Assembly: GCA_965222425.1 (NCBI GenBank)
Contig: CBDCTW010000017.1
Span: 124,001-188,000 of the forward strand
Reading direction: 5' to 3'
DNA length: 64,000 nt
Source of the DNA: CBDCNP01 sp965222425
GTDB taxonomy: Bacteria; Acidobacteriota; Vicinamibacteria; Marinacidobacterales; DATDRI01
The notes below the pieces were generated by a model that saw nothing but the letters and a program-made list of their open reading frames with translations, had not been told where the DNA came from and searched no databases. The position numbers and the translations under genes were made by a program. Position 1 is the first letter of the stretch; every line of letters starts with the position of its first letter. Below, in pieces: positions 38,942-48,614 of this stretch.

Positions 38942-39979
38942 TTACTGGATTCGAAGCACGATCTTGCCGAACTGGGCCCGGCTCTCCATGTGCCGATGCG
39001 CGTCGGCCGCTTCCTCCAGCGGAAAGATCCGATCCACCACCGGCCTGAGTCGTCCGTCGTCGAAGAAGGGAAGTAGCTCGGCCAGCTCCGGCTTGCCGCC
39101 CATGTAAGACCCCATGATCGAAAGGTGGCGGGCGAAGATGTAACGGAGATCGATCTCAATAGTCGGGCCTGCCGTGGCACCGCACGTCACGAGTCGTCCG
39201 CCGCGCGCGAGGCTGTGCAAGCTCTTCTCGAACGTGTCCCGCCCCACGTGCTCGATGACGACGTCGACTCCATGCTTGTCGGTCAGTCGCCGTACTTCCT
39301 GTGCGAAATCCTTTTCCTGATAGTTGATGACCTCGTCGGCTCCGAGCGCGCGCGCCTTTTCGAGCTTGGCGTCAGTGGACGCGGTAGCAATGACTCGAGC
39401 CCCCCAAAGCTTTGCGATCTGCACCGCAGCGATCCCCACACCGCTCCCGGCCGCCAAGACGAGTACACTCTCCCCGGGACGTAGTTGGGCACGCTCCACT
39501 AACATGTGCCAGGCGGTCAAGAAGACCAAGGGAACGGAGGCCGCCTCTTCGAAGCTGAGATTCTTCGGTTTGGGGAGAAGGTTCCCGGCCGGGATCCTTA
39601 GACGCTCCGTATAGCCACCGTCCACCTGATGGCCGAGAATGTTGTATTCCTTGCACTCGTTGTCTCGACCCTGGAGACACCGGAGGCAACGGTCACGGCA
39701 GGAGAGTCCGGGCTGCAACACCACTTCTTGACCAACCCATTCCTCTAAGACACCGTCTCCCGCTTCGGCGACGACGCCGGAGACGTCTGAGCCCAATATG
39801 TGAGGAAGCGGGATGGCCACTCGTAACCCTTCCCGATTCCAGATATCGAGCCGGTTCAAGGCGCAGGCCTTGACGTCGACTGTGACTTCTCCGCCGCGCG
39901 GTTGAGGGGGATCGATCTCGTCGAGCCGAAGGACTTCGGGTCCGCCATGTTCATGAAATCGCACCGCCTTGATAAGCAT
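38942..39979 (-). CDS. Zinc-containing MDR alcohol dehydrogenase/quinone reductase
   Basis: Length is 345 residues. The GroES-like N-terminal domain has a four-Cys structural zinc site (C94, C98, C101, C109). The nucleotide-binding domain carries VLAAGSGVGIAAVQ (about 175-190). It catalyses NAD(P)H-linked oxidation or reduction of alcohols, aldehydes or enones; substrate unknown. The ATG at 39979 gives the standard KAVRFHEHGGPEVL start. It is divergent from the membrane gene at 40010 with almost no spacer, so that gene's promoter must lie inside this one or the reverse. Confidence 0.88.
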   Translation of the reverse strand: MLIKAVRFHEHGGPEVLRLDEIDPPQPRGGEVTVDVKACALNRLDIWNREGLRVAIPLPHILGSDVSGVVAEAGDGVLEEWVGQEVVLQPGLSCRDRCLRCLQGRDNECKEYNILGHQVDGGYTERLRIPAGNLLPKPKNLSFEEAASVPLVFLTAWHMLVERAQLRPGESVLVLAAGSGVGIAAVQIAKLWGARVIATASTDAKLEKARALGADEVINYQEKDFAQEVRRLTDKHGVDVVIEHVGRDTFEKSLHSLARGGRLVTCGATAGPTIEIDLRYIFARHLSIMGSYMGGKPELAELLPFFDDGRLRPVVDRIFPLEEAADAHRHMESRAQFGKIVLRIQ

Positions 39980-40009
39980 GGGTGTATGTTATCCTCAAGA
40001 GCCGCCTCG

Positions 40010-41440
40010 ATGCCAGATGCTGCCCCGAAACACAACTCCTGGCTCTATTTGTGGGCCGCCGCCGTTTTCTTCGTCAGCCTGTTCGTCGCGAGGCAGCTGG
40101 GGATCCGTTTCGCCGACAGCGGAACCGAGTTTTTGTATCAGTATCTCGATCCGCGGATCCTCCGTGAGGATCTTTTGCGGGGGTTGTACTACCTCCACGC
40201 GCAGCCCCCGCTCTTCAATCTTTTTCTCGGTGTCGTTATGAAGTTGTTTCCCGAAGCGACTACCGAGGCGTTCACCGTCATCTACATGGCGATGTCGCTC
40301 GGTCTGCTGCTGGCTATGGTCTGGCTCATGCGGGGCTTGGGCATCTCGGATCTGGTGATCGCGGTCGTGATTCCCTTGTTCGCATGGACACCGAACTTCA
40401 TGGTCTATAGCCACTGGGTGTTCTATACCCTTCCGGTTTCTCTACTCGTGCTCGGGATGGCGGCTTTCTTGGCCGCGTACATCGATTCCGGGAAGTGGTG
40501 GCTAGTTCATCTCTTCTCTTGGACCGCGGCTTTGCTCATGCTGACCCGCGCGCTCTATCACCCGTTATGGTTCCTCGGCATCGTGGTCGGAGTTGCCCTT
40601 CTACTGAAGCGTGATAAACGGAAGGCGATTCTGGTATCGGCGATCGCTCCGCTGTTGGTCGTGAATCTTGTCTACGTCAAGAACTTCGTCCAGATCGGAA
40701 GCTACAGCGGCAGCTCCTGGTTAGGGATGAACCTGGCGAAGAGGTGGCCGCTCTCGCAAGCCGAGATGGCCGCACTCAGAGAGCAAGGAAAGCTTCCGGC
40801 GGTTTGGCACCGGCGTCCGTTCAGGGAACCCAACCAGCTTCAGCACTTTGGGTACTTCGTGCCCGGAAACGCGGTCCACCCCTCGGTCGACGAGCCTTAC
40901 AAAACGAACGGCGAGCCCAACTTCAATCATCGAGACTACGCCGAAATTTCCCAAGAGATGCGGCGCGCCGATGCCTTTCTCATGCTTCATTATCCGGGAC
41001 GTTATTTGCAGCGGAGCGTCACTGCGTTCCTTCTTTATCTCCAACCCGGACCCAACGCCGTGGATTTCTTGGTCGACTATGATTTCTCCCGGGTCCATCG
41101 TCTGCGAGATGTTCTGACTCGAACGTTATTTCTAGGTGGGCCGATCCAGAGGCCCATTCGAATGCTCGAGCCTCCAGTCAACCTCTGGCTATTGCTCTTC
41201 CCTGCACTCGTTGGCTTCGGTGTTTACCGTGTCTTCAGGGGCGAAGCGTCGCAACGTCCAGTCTTCGTCTACACCGTAGTGACGATATTGTGGGTCACAT
41301 TGACTTCGAATCTCATCGAGATAGGGGAGAACGATCGAATGCGTTGGGAAGTGGAGCCTCTTCTCACGGTGGTCCTCGCGAGCGCGGTGATGTCCGTTTA
41401 CTCGAGGCTCACTTCTTCCGGGGCGGTTGGAAGGGTCTGA
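40010..41440 (+). CDS. Polytopic membrane protein, GT-C-like
   Basis: Length is 476 residues from the ATG at 40010 (an in-frame ATG at 39986 is possible). There are about nine helices, a first loop with FADSGTEFLYQYLDPRIL and LHAQPPLFNLFLG (typical of GT39/GT83-like membrane proteins), a soluble loop in the middle (residues 245-340) and final helices. Transfer of a sugar from a lipid carrier is a guess; the usual DE pair is not clear. It ends 31 bp inside the converging SDR gene. Confidence 0.72.
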   Translation: MPDAAPKHNSWLYLWAAAVFFVSLFVARQLGIRFADSGTEFLYQYLDPRILREDLLRGLYYLHAQPPLFNLFLGVVMKLFPEATTEAFTVIYMAMSLGLLLAMVWLMRGLGISDLVIAVVIPLFAWTPNFMVYSHWVFYTLPVSLLVLGMAAFLAAYIDSGKWWLVHLFSWTAALLMLTRALYHPLWFLGIVVGVALLLKRDKRKAILVSAIAPLLVVNLVYVKNFVQIGSYSGSSWLGMNLAKRWPLSQAEMAALREQGKLPAVWHRRPFREPNQLQHFGYFVPGNAVHPSVDEPYKTNGEPNFNHRDYAEISQEMRRADAFLMLHYPGRYLQRSVTAFLLYLQPGPNAVDFLVDYDFSRVHRLRDVLTRTLFLGGPIQRPIRMLEPPVNLWLLLFPALVGFGVYRVFRGEASQRPVFVYTVVTILWVTLTSNLIEIGENDRMRWEVEPLLTVVLASAVMSVYSRLTSSGAVGRV

Positions 41441-42140
41441 GCTCGACACGGCTCGGGAGGGAACGCTTTTCGTGGGCAAGTAGATCCATTACGACTCGAG
41501 CCACGTCGCCCGCGGTGAGCTTCCAGCTGTCTCGGGCGGAAGGTTCTCGCCCCGCGAACTCGGTGGCTACGCTACCGGGCATGATATAGCTCACCTTGAT
41601 GTCCTCGTGGCGAAGGTCGAGCATCAAGGCTTCGCTGAAGCCTTCGAGCCCGAACTTCGAAGCGTTGTAGGCGGTGCCCTCGTTGAAGGCGTTCTTCCCG
41701 GCGAGACTACTAATATTGATGATGTATCCCCCGCCCCGTCTACCCTGCTTACGAAGATGCGGAATGGCGGCGTGACAGCAATAGAAGACCCCGGTCAAGT
41801 TGGTGTCGATGACTTGATCCCATTGCTCTGGCGACAGGTCAGCGACATGCGCAAAGATTCCGACGCCAGCGTTATTGATCAGGATGTCCAGTCCTCCCCA
41901 ACTCTCCACGGCAAAACGCATCAGGGACTCCGCATCGGCGTACTTCCGCACATCGCACGCCGTGCCCCGAGCTTCGAGACCGGCGCCTGTCATTTCCCCG
42001 ACCGCCCTCTCGACATCCTTGGCGTTCCGTCCCGAGACGACTACCCGAGCACCCTCACGAGCCAGAGATTCGGCGATCGCTCTTCCAATGCCCCGGCTCG
42101 AGCCGGTGACGACGGCAATTTTGTCTCTGACGAAGCTCAT
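41409..42140 (-). CDS. Short-chain dehydrogenase/reductase (SDR)
   Basis: Length is 243 residues from ATG 42140, which removes an unrelated upstream extension and has a GGAAGGGAG stretch before it. Classical SDR motifs are present: TGSSRGIG (12-19), NNAG (89-92), the catalytic Ser in NISSLAG (144-145), Y158 and K162 in YNASK. NAD(P)-dependent oxidation or reduction of a small alcohol or ketone, possibly a 3-ketoacyl substrate given the CoA-transferase genes 20 bp upstream on the same strand. Confidence 0.9.
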   Translation of the reverse strand: MSFVRDKIAVVTGSSRGIGRAIAESLAREGARVVVSGRNAKDVERAVGEMTGAGLEARGTACDVRKYADAESLMRFAVESWGGLDILINNAGVGIFAHVADLSPEQWDQVIDTNLTGVFYCCHAAIPHLRKQGRRGGGYIINISSLAGKNAFNEGTAYNASKFGLEGFSEALMLDLRHEDIKVSYIMPGSVATEFAGREPSARDSWKLTAGDVARVVMDLLAHEKRSLPSRVELRPFQPPRKK

Positions 42141-42160
42141 ATCTAATTGGCTCCCTTCCG

Positions 42161-43114
42161 CTACATCCCGTAGTCGGCGACTGCAGAGGGGGCGGGATGT
42201 TTCGCGCGCAGTCCATCCGCTCTCTCGCCGCCCAGCACCGTCAAGTAGTCCCTGCGGTCCTTGACCGAAAGCACCCACTTCTCGAGCCAAGACAGAAATT
42301 CTTCCCGCGTCCGGCTCTCCTCGTGGTACTCCGCGTAGTAGGCGTGGTCTCGGCCGTAATAGCCTTGACAGGGAGACGGATGAGAGCCCATGGGCTCGTG
42401 TACGACCGCGGCGACTAGGAAACCGGGGATCACAGTTCGGTTCGGGTCACTGGCGATAACGTCCGAAGAGACGATCTTCTCGGCGACCACAACGACCCTC
42501 TTTGCCGCGCGTGCCGCATCCGAAACGACGCCGAGATTGCCCCAGAGATGAGCGTTGCCGTCTTGGTCCGCCCGCTGCACGGGTAGAATCGCGACGTCCA
42601 GCGCCAGCGCTTGGACCGCCACCATGCGGTCTCCGCCGAAGGGGCTGACCATTGGTTCCAGGCCGGCGTTCGCTTTCACGATGTCCGTACCCAATGTCGA
42701 ATAGGTCGGGAGGAACGGTACGCCGAGAGCGGCCGCGTGTAGCGCGAGAGCCAACGTGAAGTTTGAGTGATCCACTATTTCGATGGCAGCGGGTACCGAT
42801 TTTTCCGCCGCCCGGCGAAGGTTGTACCCGGAGCCCGAGGAGACATTGCCGATCCAGGCGGCGATCAACCTTCGCGCAACACCTGCGCCGACGAGCTGAT
42901 CGAAGAGCACGTCGGAAATCGGCGCCACCAACGTGAGGTCGCGTCGCTTCTGCCGGATGATCTCGTGTCCTGCTGAGAAAGGGATTTGCGCCTCGAGAGC
43001 CGCACCCATGAGCACTGTGGAGCCATTCGGAACGAAGTGTTCCACCGCCTCGCGCATCGTGACCAGCTTGGATTCGGTGGCTTCGTTGGCTTCCTTTTCA
43101 GGCACCGGGCTCAT
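42161..43114 (-). CDS. CoA-transferase family I, subunit A (glutaconate CoA-transferase-like)
   Basis: Length is 317 residues from ATG 43114, which overlaps the stop of the other subunit gene as ATGA. The family pattern is visible: TMREAVEHFVPNGSTVLMGA at the start, GSGYNLRRAAE, and YSTLGTDIVKAN in the middle. This subunit lacks the catalytic Glu, which lies on subunit B in the Gct type. The pair moves CoA between a carboxylate and an acyl-CoA; it resembles GctA and IpdA proteins of glutaconate or steroid-ring degradation. The actual substrate is unknown. Confidence 0.85.
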   Translation of the reverse strand: MSPVPEKEANEATESKLVTMREAVEHFVPNGSTVLMGAALEAQIPFSAGHEIIRQKRRDLTLVAPISDVLFDQLVGAGVARRLIAAWIGNVSSGSGYNLRRAAEKSVPAAIEIVDHSNFTLALALHAAALGVPFLPTYSTLGTDIVKANAGLEPMVSPFGGDRMVAVQALALDVAILPVQRADQDGNAHLWGNLGVVSDAARAAKRVVVVAEKIVSSDVIASDPNRTVIPGFLVAAVVHEPMGSHPSPCQGYYGRDHAYYAEYHEESRTREEFLSWLEKWVLSVKDRRDYLTVLGGERADGLRAKHPAPSAVADYGM

Positions 43115-43881
43115 CTCTCTTTCTTCCGTAACCAAAAGCCACCGGCGTCGAGCTTTCTCAATAGCGAAAGCTCTTCCTCGCTCGGCAGCGGTGTCTCGTG
43201 GAGATCGTCCGCGAATCGAAGCGGCCAACCTGTCAGGGACGCGATCTCGTCGGGTGAGAATCCAGGATGATAAGACTGAAGCTCCGCCTCCTTGCTTTCC
43301 GGATGGAACCTGAAAACCGCGCGGTCGGTGATGACGGCGGCGGGCCCTCCCCGGGGGAGGCCGACGTTCTCCCTCCACCGCCCACCCGTGCCATAGCCCG
43401 GCGAGGTGAGATGATCCACTCGCTCGGGGAATCGTCGCCCCTGGTGAGCCATTAGCACGACCAGCCGCTCGGCGAGCGACGCGATATCCGAGGCGCCGCC
43501 GCTCCCCGGTAGGCGCGTCCACTTGCCACTGACGTCATGCACCCGCGTGGAATTGAGATTCCCGAAGCGGTCGACCTGAGCCGCGCCGATGAACCCCAGT
43601 CCTACTCGACCCGTCTGGAGCAGACCCATGACCTCCAGCATGTCCGTCGCCCGCGTTGCCCCCAAAACGTTGGGAGGATCGCCCATGGTGTAGAGCATCT
43701 CGGCGGCGGCCCTAGCCCGGATGAGCCCGTTCTCGTAGAGGCCCACGGCTCGGGGCGCGTGAGTGGCTTGAGCTAGCAGGAAAGATAGTAGGGGCAGCCG
43801 CATGCCCACGAAGACGAGCTCTTGATCGTGGATCTCGCGGGCTGCGATCGTGACCATCAGCTCCATCGGGCTAGGAGTCAT
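43111..43881 (-). CDS. CoA-transferase family I, subunit B (glutaconate CoA-transferase-like)
   Basis: Length is 256 residues from ATG 43881 (MTPSPMELMV); longer frames upstream run into the promoter region. It has YENGLIRARAAA with a Glu early in the chain in the position of the GctB/IpdB catalytic Glu, FIGAAQVDRFGNLNST, and PGSGGASDIASLAERLVVLM, all typical of subunit B. It is translationally coupled to subunit A. It is divergent from citrate synthase, with 136 bp between the two starts. Confidence 0.85.
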   Translation of the reverse strand: MTPSPMELMVTIAAREIHDQELVFVGMRLPLLSFLLAQATHAPRAVGLYENGLIRARAAAEMLYTMGDPPNVLGATRATDMLEVMGLLQTGRVGLGFIGAAQVDRFGNLNSTRVHDVSGKWTRLPGSGGASDIASLAERLVVLMAHQGRRFPERVDHLTSPGYGTGGRWRENVGLPRGGPAAVITDRAVFRFHPESKEAELQSYHPGFSPDEIASLTGWPLRFADDLHETPLPSEEELSLLRKLDAGGFWLRKKER

Positions 43882-44017
43882 TCCCGGCGATGCTAGATCC
43901 GATTTCGTCAGGATCCAAGCGACGCAAAGAGCACCATCCGAATCCTCGACGAACTTTGGGCTGGAAAGGAGTAGAATAAGGCTCAGGCTAGTACGAAGAC
44001 GTGGAGGAGATGCGGGG

Positions 44018-45307
44018 ATGAGCAGTGACACTCTCACGATTACCGATAATCGGACCGGCAAAACCTACGAAATCCCCATCGCGGACGGCACGGTACGCGC
44101 CCTAGACCTCCGAAATATCAAGGTCGCGGACGGCGACTTTGGAATGATGAGCTATGACCCGGCGTTCCAGAACACCGCGTCTTGCAAGAGCCGTATCACT
44201 TTCATCGACGGTGACAAGGGCATTCTCCGTTACCGCGGATATCCCATCGAGCAGCTCGCGGAAAAGTCGAACTACATGGAAGTCGCCTATCTCATCATTA
44301 ACGGCGAGCTTCCCACCAAAGAGCAATATAAAAATTGGGTCTTCAACATCACTCACCACACCATCATTCACGAGAACATGAAGAAGGTGCTGGATGGGTT
44401 CCATCATGATGCCCACCCAATGGGGATGCTGGTGAGCACGGTGGCGGCGCTGTCCACCTTCTATCCGAATGCCCGCCGGGTCCTGGATGCCGAAAACCGT
44501 CGCAAGCAGACTTATCGTCTCATCGCCAAGACACCCACGCTGGCGGCCTACGCCTACCGCCACAGTGTGGGCATGCCGTACACACCGCCCGACAACGAAC
44601 TCTCGTATTGCGGAAATTTGTTGAACATGATGTTCCGCATGACGGAGCCGAAGTACAAGCCGAACCCGATTCTGGAAAGGGCGTTGGACGTTTTGTTCAT
44701 TCTTCATGCCGACCATGAGCAAAACTGCAGCACCAGCGCCATGCGAAGCGTGGGAAGCTCGCAGGTCGATGCCTATTCAGCCACTGCCGCTGCGGCCGCG
44801 GCTCTTTACGGTCCGCTTCATGGCGGAGCCAACGAAGCGGTGCTGCGCATGCTGGCGGAAATTGGGAGCGTCGAGAAAATCTCGGCCTACATCAAGAAAG
44901 TCAAGGACGGTGACGTCCGTTTGATGGGTTTCGGCCACCGGGTCTACAAGAGTTACGACCCGCGAGCCACAATCATTAAAGAAATCGCCCATCAAGTCTT
45001 CGAGGTGACCGGACGCAATCCGCAACTCGACATTGCCATCGAGCTCGAGCGGATCGCTCTCCAGGACGACTACTTCGTCAAGAGAAGGCTGTACCCGAAT
45101 GTCGACTTCTACTCGGGCATCATCTATCAGGCGATGAGTTTTCCGGTGGACATGTTCTCGGTGCTCTTCGCGATTCCCCGCACCTCTGGATGGCTCGCGC
45201 AATGGGAGGAGATGCTCACCGATCCAGAGCAGAAGATCGCCCGACCCCGCCAGGTCTACCTGGGCTCCGGAGAGAGAGATTTCGTTCCTATCGACAAAAG
45301 GGGCTAG
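44018..45307 (+). CDS. gltA: Citrate synthase
   Basis: Length is 429 residues, the hexameric bacterial type. Catalytic residues are all present: H268 in GPLHGGANEA, H307 in GFGHRVYK and D363 in VDFYSG. It condenses acetyl-CoA and oxaloacetate to start the TCA cycle. The ATG at 44018 is preceded by GGAGGAGA at 44002-44009, an excellent ribosome-binding site, which decides this start over longer in-frame possibilities. Confidence 0.97.
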   Translation: MSSDTLTITDNRTGKTYEIPIADGTVRALDLRNIKVADGDFGMMSYDPAFQNTASCKSRITFIDGDKGILRYRGYPIEQLAEKSNYMEVAYLIINGELPTKEQYKNWVFNITHHTIIHENMKKVLDGFHHDAHPMGMLVSTVAALSTFYPNARRVLDAENRRKQTYRLIAKTPTLAAYAYRHSVGMPYTPPDNELSYCGNLLNMMFRMTEPKYKPNPILERALDVLFILHADHEQNCSTSAMRSVGSSQVDAYSATAAAAAALYGPLHGGANEAVLRMLAEIGSVEKISAYIKKVKDGDVRLMGFGHRVYKSYDPRATIIKEIAHQVFEVTGRNPQLDIAIELERIALQDDYFVKRRLYPNVDFYSGIIYQAMSFPVDMFSVLFAIPRTSGWLAQWEEMLTDPEQKIARPRQVYLGSGERDFVPIDKRG

Positions 45308-45311
45308 AATG

Positions 45312-45334
45312 CCTGGAGTTCCACGAACTCTAGG
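45312..45334 (+). terminator. Stem-loop after citrate synthase
   Basis: CCTGGAGTTC (45312-45321), loop CAC, GAACTCTAGG (45325-45334) can pair with one mismatch directly after the gltA stop. No U-tract follows, so it would be at best a processing or Rho-linked 3' structure. Confidence 0.4.
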
Positions 45335-45509
45335 GCAACGACGGTGTTCGGACCACGATAGTTCGGTCTTGGCAGCCGCTTGCTTCAGACCGGATACCAG
45401 CCCCCGCACCCGGGATGCAGCATTCTCATCGCGCTCAAGTATAGCCTCCCATGTCCTGCCCCAGTTGGGACAGATCTTAGTTCGACCGCTCCACTCGGAG
45501 CGAAACCTC

Positions 45510-47168
45510 CTAACCCGGGTGCGCCGAGTGGCTCTTGGGAACCGCTTTGTTCAACTGCCAGACCTTGATGAGTGGTCCGCCTCGTTCGAAAGATTGAAAA
45601 CCGGTAAACGGAAGATAAAAAGCGTCGGACGCGTAAAAAAAAGCGTTCCTCTCCCGCCCGCGACGAGGGTCGAACGTTGCACGGAGATCTGCGTTCACGT
45701 CCAGCCAACCGCTCAGAGAAGCGGGAACTTGGGAGAACGTCGGCAACTGAGAATGCTCATGGGTAACGAGGTAATCTGACGAAGCGCGCTCGACCGCCTC
45801 TGTGGTGCAGGGGATCATCTGTGGCCGGAATGCAGGGGGACGACGTCGATCCTCGTTGATTTGCAGCGCTCCGTAGCCGCGGCAAACCGAGATCTCTGAC
45901 TGCGCTGGGAGGTGCCGTGCCACCCACTCGGCGGCAAGGACTCGGGTATCTTTTTTTGCCGCTAGGAGATCGAATTGGATCGAGTTCCAGAGGCCCGGCG
46001 AGACCAAGACAAAGACGCATACGACTTTCAGCAGCGGTCGCGCTCGACTTCCGGCAGGACCGACTCGTGCCAGCCCAGCGAGAACAGCGTCGGCGGTCAG
46101 CACCGCCGCCAGCGGAATCAACGGTAGCACGTACCGAGGGTAGACCACTTGGACGCTCGCGATGTGGACGAAAAAAGGGACGGAAAATGCAAACAGCACG
46201 ACATCCGCGGGACGGCGAAGCCAGGCGGCCCGACACCACCCCACCAGTGCCGCGACGAAGAAAGGCCATCCCAGCCCGGCAGGCAAGGTTACTTTGAGGT
46301 GCTGCCAAAGCGCGATTTCCGACCCGGGGATGTAGAGTGTTTCCTTGACGCGTTTCAGATCGGCCAGTACCGCCGGGTACTCAAGAATCGCATACGGCGA
46401 AGTCAGGGCAAAGGTGGTGAACATGGCCGCTCCTCCGAAAAGCACTCGGGCGACCAGAGATTTCGCGTGGGAGCCATTCCTCGAAGCGCCGCGGCGAAGG
46501 ACTATCCAGGCAGCCGCGACCAGGCTAAGGATAACCAGCCCCGCGTTGTATTTCGTCGAGCTCGCAAGGCCGGCAAGAACGCCGGCCAAGGCGAAGTTAC
46601 GCGCGGACGGATCTTCAGCAGCTCTCACCGCGAAGAGCAAGGACGCGGTGACAAAGAACGTCATCACGATGTCCACCGTACCGAAATGAGAATCACGCAC
46701 GTGGAGATGGCAAGTGGCCAGAATTACCGCGGCCAGCAATCCCACTGCACGGCTTCCGTAAGCGCGGAGGCCGAGTCGATATGTTACCCCTACGGTGAGG
46801 ACTCCGCCGATTACCGTGACGGCTCGACAGATTCGGTAGTGAAGCCCAGGCCGTGTAACCGCAATCTCGAATAGAAAATCCCAGGTGCGGTCGTAATACC
46901 CAAAGAGTTTTCCGATGCAGAAATAGATACCAAGCGCGATTGTATCGAGATAAATCAAAAGGCTTGGGTAGTCGAAATTACCCGGGTGAAAATCGCCGGT
47001 GGCGAAAATATGCTGAGCTCGGCCGACGATGTGCTCTTCGTCCGGCCGGGTAAGGGGGTGGGGAAGGCCGTAGTCGAGCCCCCAGGCTCGAAGAGCCGTC
47101 GACGCCAACAGTATGATCAAAAGCGCAATGTAAACCCAGTGCTGGGCGTGTTTGCTCTCCACTCTCAT
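45510..47168 (-). CDS. GT39/PMT-family glycosyltransferase
   Basis: Length is 552 residues with about 12 helices. After the first helix the loop reads DYGLPHPLTRPDEEH, with the family acids at D43-E45, the same YGLP...PDE arrangement as the enzyme at 2540-4351. The GTVDIVMTFF and ASSTKYNAG helices are also typical of the family. The last 130 residues are periplasmic. It would use a polyprenyl-phosphate sugar at the outer face of the membrane. It stands apart from the main glycan locus, between citrate synthase and the SPFH gene. Confidence 0.8.
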   Translation of the reverse strand: MRVESKHAQHWVYIALLIILLASTALRAWGLDYGLPHPLTRPDEEHIVGRAQHIFATGDFHPGNFDYPSLLIYLDTIALGIYFCIGKLFGYYDRTWDFLFEIAVTRPGLHYRICRAVTVIGGVLTVGVTYRLGLRAYGSRAVGLLAAVILATCHLHVRDSHFGTVDIVMTFFVTASLLFAVRAAEDPSARNFALAGVLAGLASSTKYNAGLVILSLVAAAWIVLRRGASRNGSHAKSLVARVLFGGAAMFTTFALTSPYAILEYPAVLADLKRVKETLYIPGSEIALWQHLKVTLPAGLGWPFFVAALVGWCRAAWLRRPADVVLFAFSVPFFVHIASVQVVYPRYVLPLIPLAAVLTADAVLAGLARVGPAGSRARPLLKVVCVFVLVSPGLWNSIQFDLLAAKKDTRVLAAEWVARHLPAQSEISVCRGYGALQINEDRRRPPAFRPQMIPCTTEAVERASSDYLVTHEHSQLPTFSQVPASLSGWLDVNADLRATFDPRRGRERNAFFYASDAFYLPFTGFQSFERGGPLIKVWQLNKAVPKSHSAHPG

Positions 47169-47260
47169 GACGGTTCAGTTTCGTGAAGATGATACCGCGG
47201 ATCGCATCACCGGGGGGGCGCCGCGGCCACTTTGGAGGGAGATCTTTTGTCCGGCGGAAC

Positions 47261-48424
47261 CTAATGGTCATGCGCCCACGCTCCCGATGGCGTGAGGGAA
47301 CGAGCCTGTGTCCAGCCGGTCGGCGTTCCGCAAGAAGCGCAGAACTTCGCACCTGCGGTCAGCGCTGCCTGGCACTTGCTGCAACTCGCGCCTTGGAGTG
47401 CGCCGCAGTCGGAGCAGAACTTGGCATCCGTCGCGACCGGGCTTCCGCACTTGCCGCAGGTTTGACCCTGTGGTGCGCCGCAGTGGCTACAAAAACCCGA
47501 TCCCGCCACGATCGCGTTCGCGCACTTGACACAAGTCGAAGTCGCTGCCGGCGTGGCAGACGTCTGGGCGCCCCCCATCGCTCCCATCATGGATTGCCCC
47601 ATCGCGACACCAGCGCCGATCCCGACACCCGCTCCGGCCGCGCCTCCGGGGTTGTCGGCCGCCGACTCGATCGCATTAGCGGTTTGGAACTGAGTGAAGC
47701 GGCCCATGTCTCCCACGACGCCCATGCTAGCGCGCTTGTCGAGCATTTTCTCGACTTCCGCGGGGAAGGAGATGTTTTCCACGTAGAACTTGGCGAGCTC
47801 CAGCCCGTGGCTCCTGAACTCATGCGTAAGCTTGGCCTTGGCTTCTTTCGAGAGCTCGTCGTACTTCGAAGCCAGGTCGAACGCAGGGATCTTGGACTCC
47901 GCCAAAAGGTCGCTGAACCCGGAGATCGTCAAGCGCTTCAGCTGGCCGGTGATCTCCTCGGTCGTGAAGTGTCCGTCGGTTCCCACGATCTCCCTCATGA
48001 ACAGCGCGGGATCGTTCACCTTGAACGAAAAGATTCCGAAGGCGCGCAACCGAATGGCACCGAGCTCGGGGTCACGAAGCATGACCGGATTCGAAGTGCC
48101 CCACTTCTGATCGGTGCACGGTCTCGTTGACACGAAATAGACTTCTGCCTTGAACGGGGAATTAAAGCCGTGCTTCCACGCCATGAGCTTGGTGAGAATC
48201 GGCAGGTTGCGAGTCGATAGTTTGTGACGCCCCGGCGCGAAGACGTCGGCGATCTTTCCCTCGTTGACGAAGATCACAGATCGTCCTTCCCGAACGGTCA
48301 GTTGGGCCCCCATCTTGATCTCTTGACCCTGGACAGGGAAGCGGTGGACCATCGTGTCGCTCGAATCGTCGAGCCATTCGATGACCTCGAGGAATTGCGA
48401 CTTCATGAAGTCCTTGAGCGCCAC
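47261..48424 (-). CDS. SPFH-domain protein with C-terminal zinc ribbons (virion-core-protein-like)
   Basis: Length is 387 residues. Residues 1-250 match the SPFH/YdjI-type domain (LTVREGRSVIFVNEGKIADVF, GIFSFKVNDPALFMREIVG). A Gly/Met-rich linker (255-295) leads to three zinc ribbons of the CxxC...CxxC type (CVKCAN..FCSHCG, CGKCGS..FCSDCG, CSKCQA..FCASCG). Proteins of this kind are widespread, form membrane-linked or cytoplasmic assemblies and have no settled function. The last 20 residues after the third ribbon are unlike the family and may come from a late frameshift. A clear GGAGGT site precedes the ATG. Confidence 0.85.
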   Translation of the reverse strand: MALKDFMKSQFLEVIEWLDDSSDTMVHRFPVQGQEIKMGAQLTVREGRSVIFVNEGKIADVFAPGRHKLSTRNLPILTKLMAWKHGFNSPFKAEVYFVSTRPCTDQKWGTSNPVMLRDPELGAIRLRAFGIFSFKVNDPALFMREIVGTDGHFTTEEITGQLKRLTISGFSDLLAESKIPAFDLASKYDELSKEAKAKLTHEFRSHGLELAKFYVENISFPAEVEKMLDKRASMGVVGDMGRFTQFQTANAIESAADNPGGAAGAGVGIGAGVAMGQSMMGAMGGAQTSATPAATSTCVKCANAIVAGSGFCSHCGAPQGQTCGKCGSPVATDAKFCSDCGALQGASCSKCQAALTAGAKFCASCGTPTGWTQARSLTPSGAWAHDH

Positions 48425-48522
48425 GGGGACCTCCTTTCGGGACTATCTGTGTGAAGCGGGATTACTAAAGGGATATCACATCGAGCACGAGCGTCGCTAA
48501 CGATGGTCTCTTCTTCCGTTAA

Positions 48523-48545
48523 GCCCTCTCCCTTTGGGAGAGGGC
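48523..48545. repeat. Perfect palindromic stem-loop (REP-like)
   Basis: GCCCTCTCC (48523-48531), loop CTTTG, GGAGAGGGC (48537-48545) form a perfect 9-bp stem. This motif is a common intergenic palindrome in many bacteria and may act as a terminator-like structure. A group II intron begins eight bases after it, a placement known for class C introns. Confidence 0.75.
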
Positions 48546-48614
48546 CTGGGTGGTGTGCCGGGCATGCTCAACAGCTTGGAGGTGAAAGTCCTCTGCCAAC
48601 CTGATGGAGGTGAA

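Noticed and set aside
45308..45509. A small gene between citrate synthase and the GT39 gene.
   Set aside because: The short frames on both strands lack coding character and a ribosome-binding site; only a weak stem-loop stands out.
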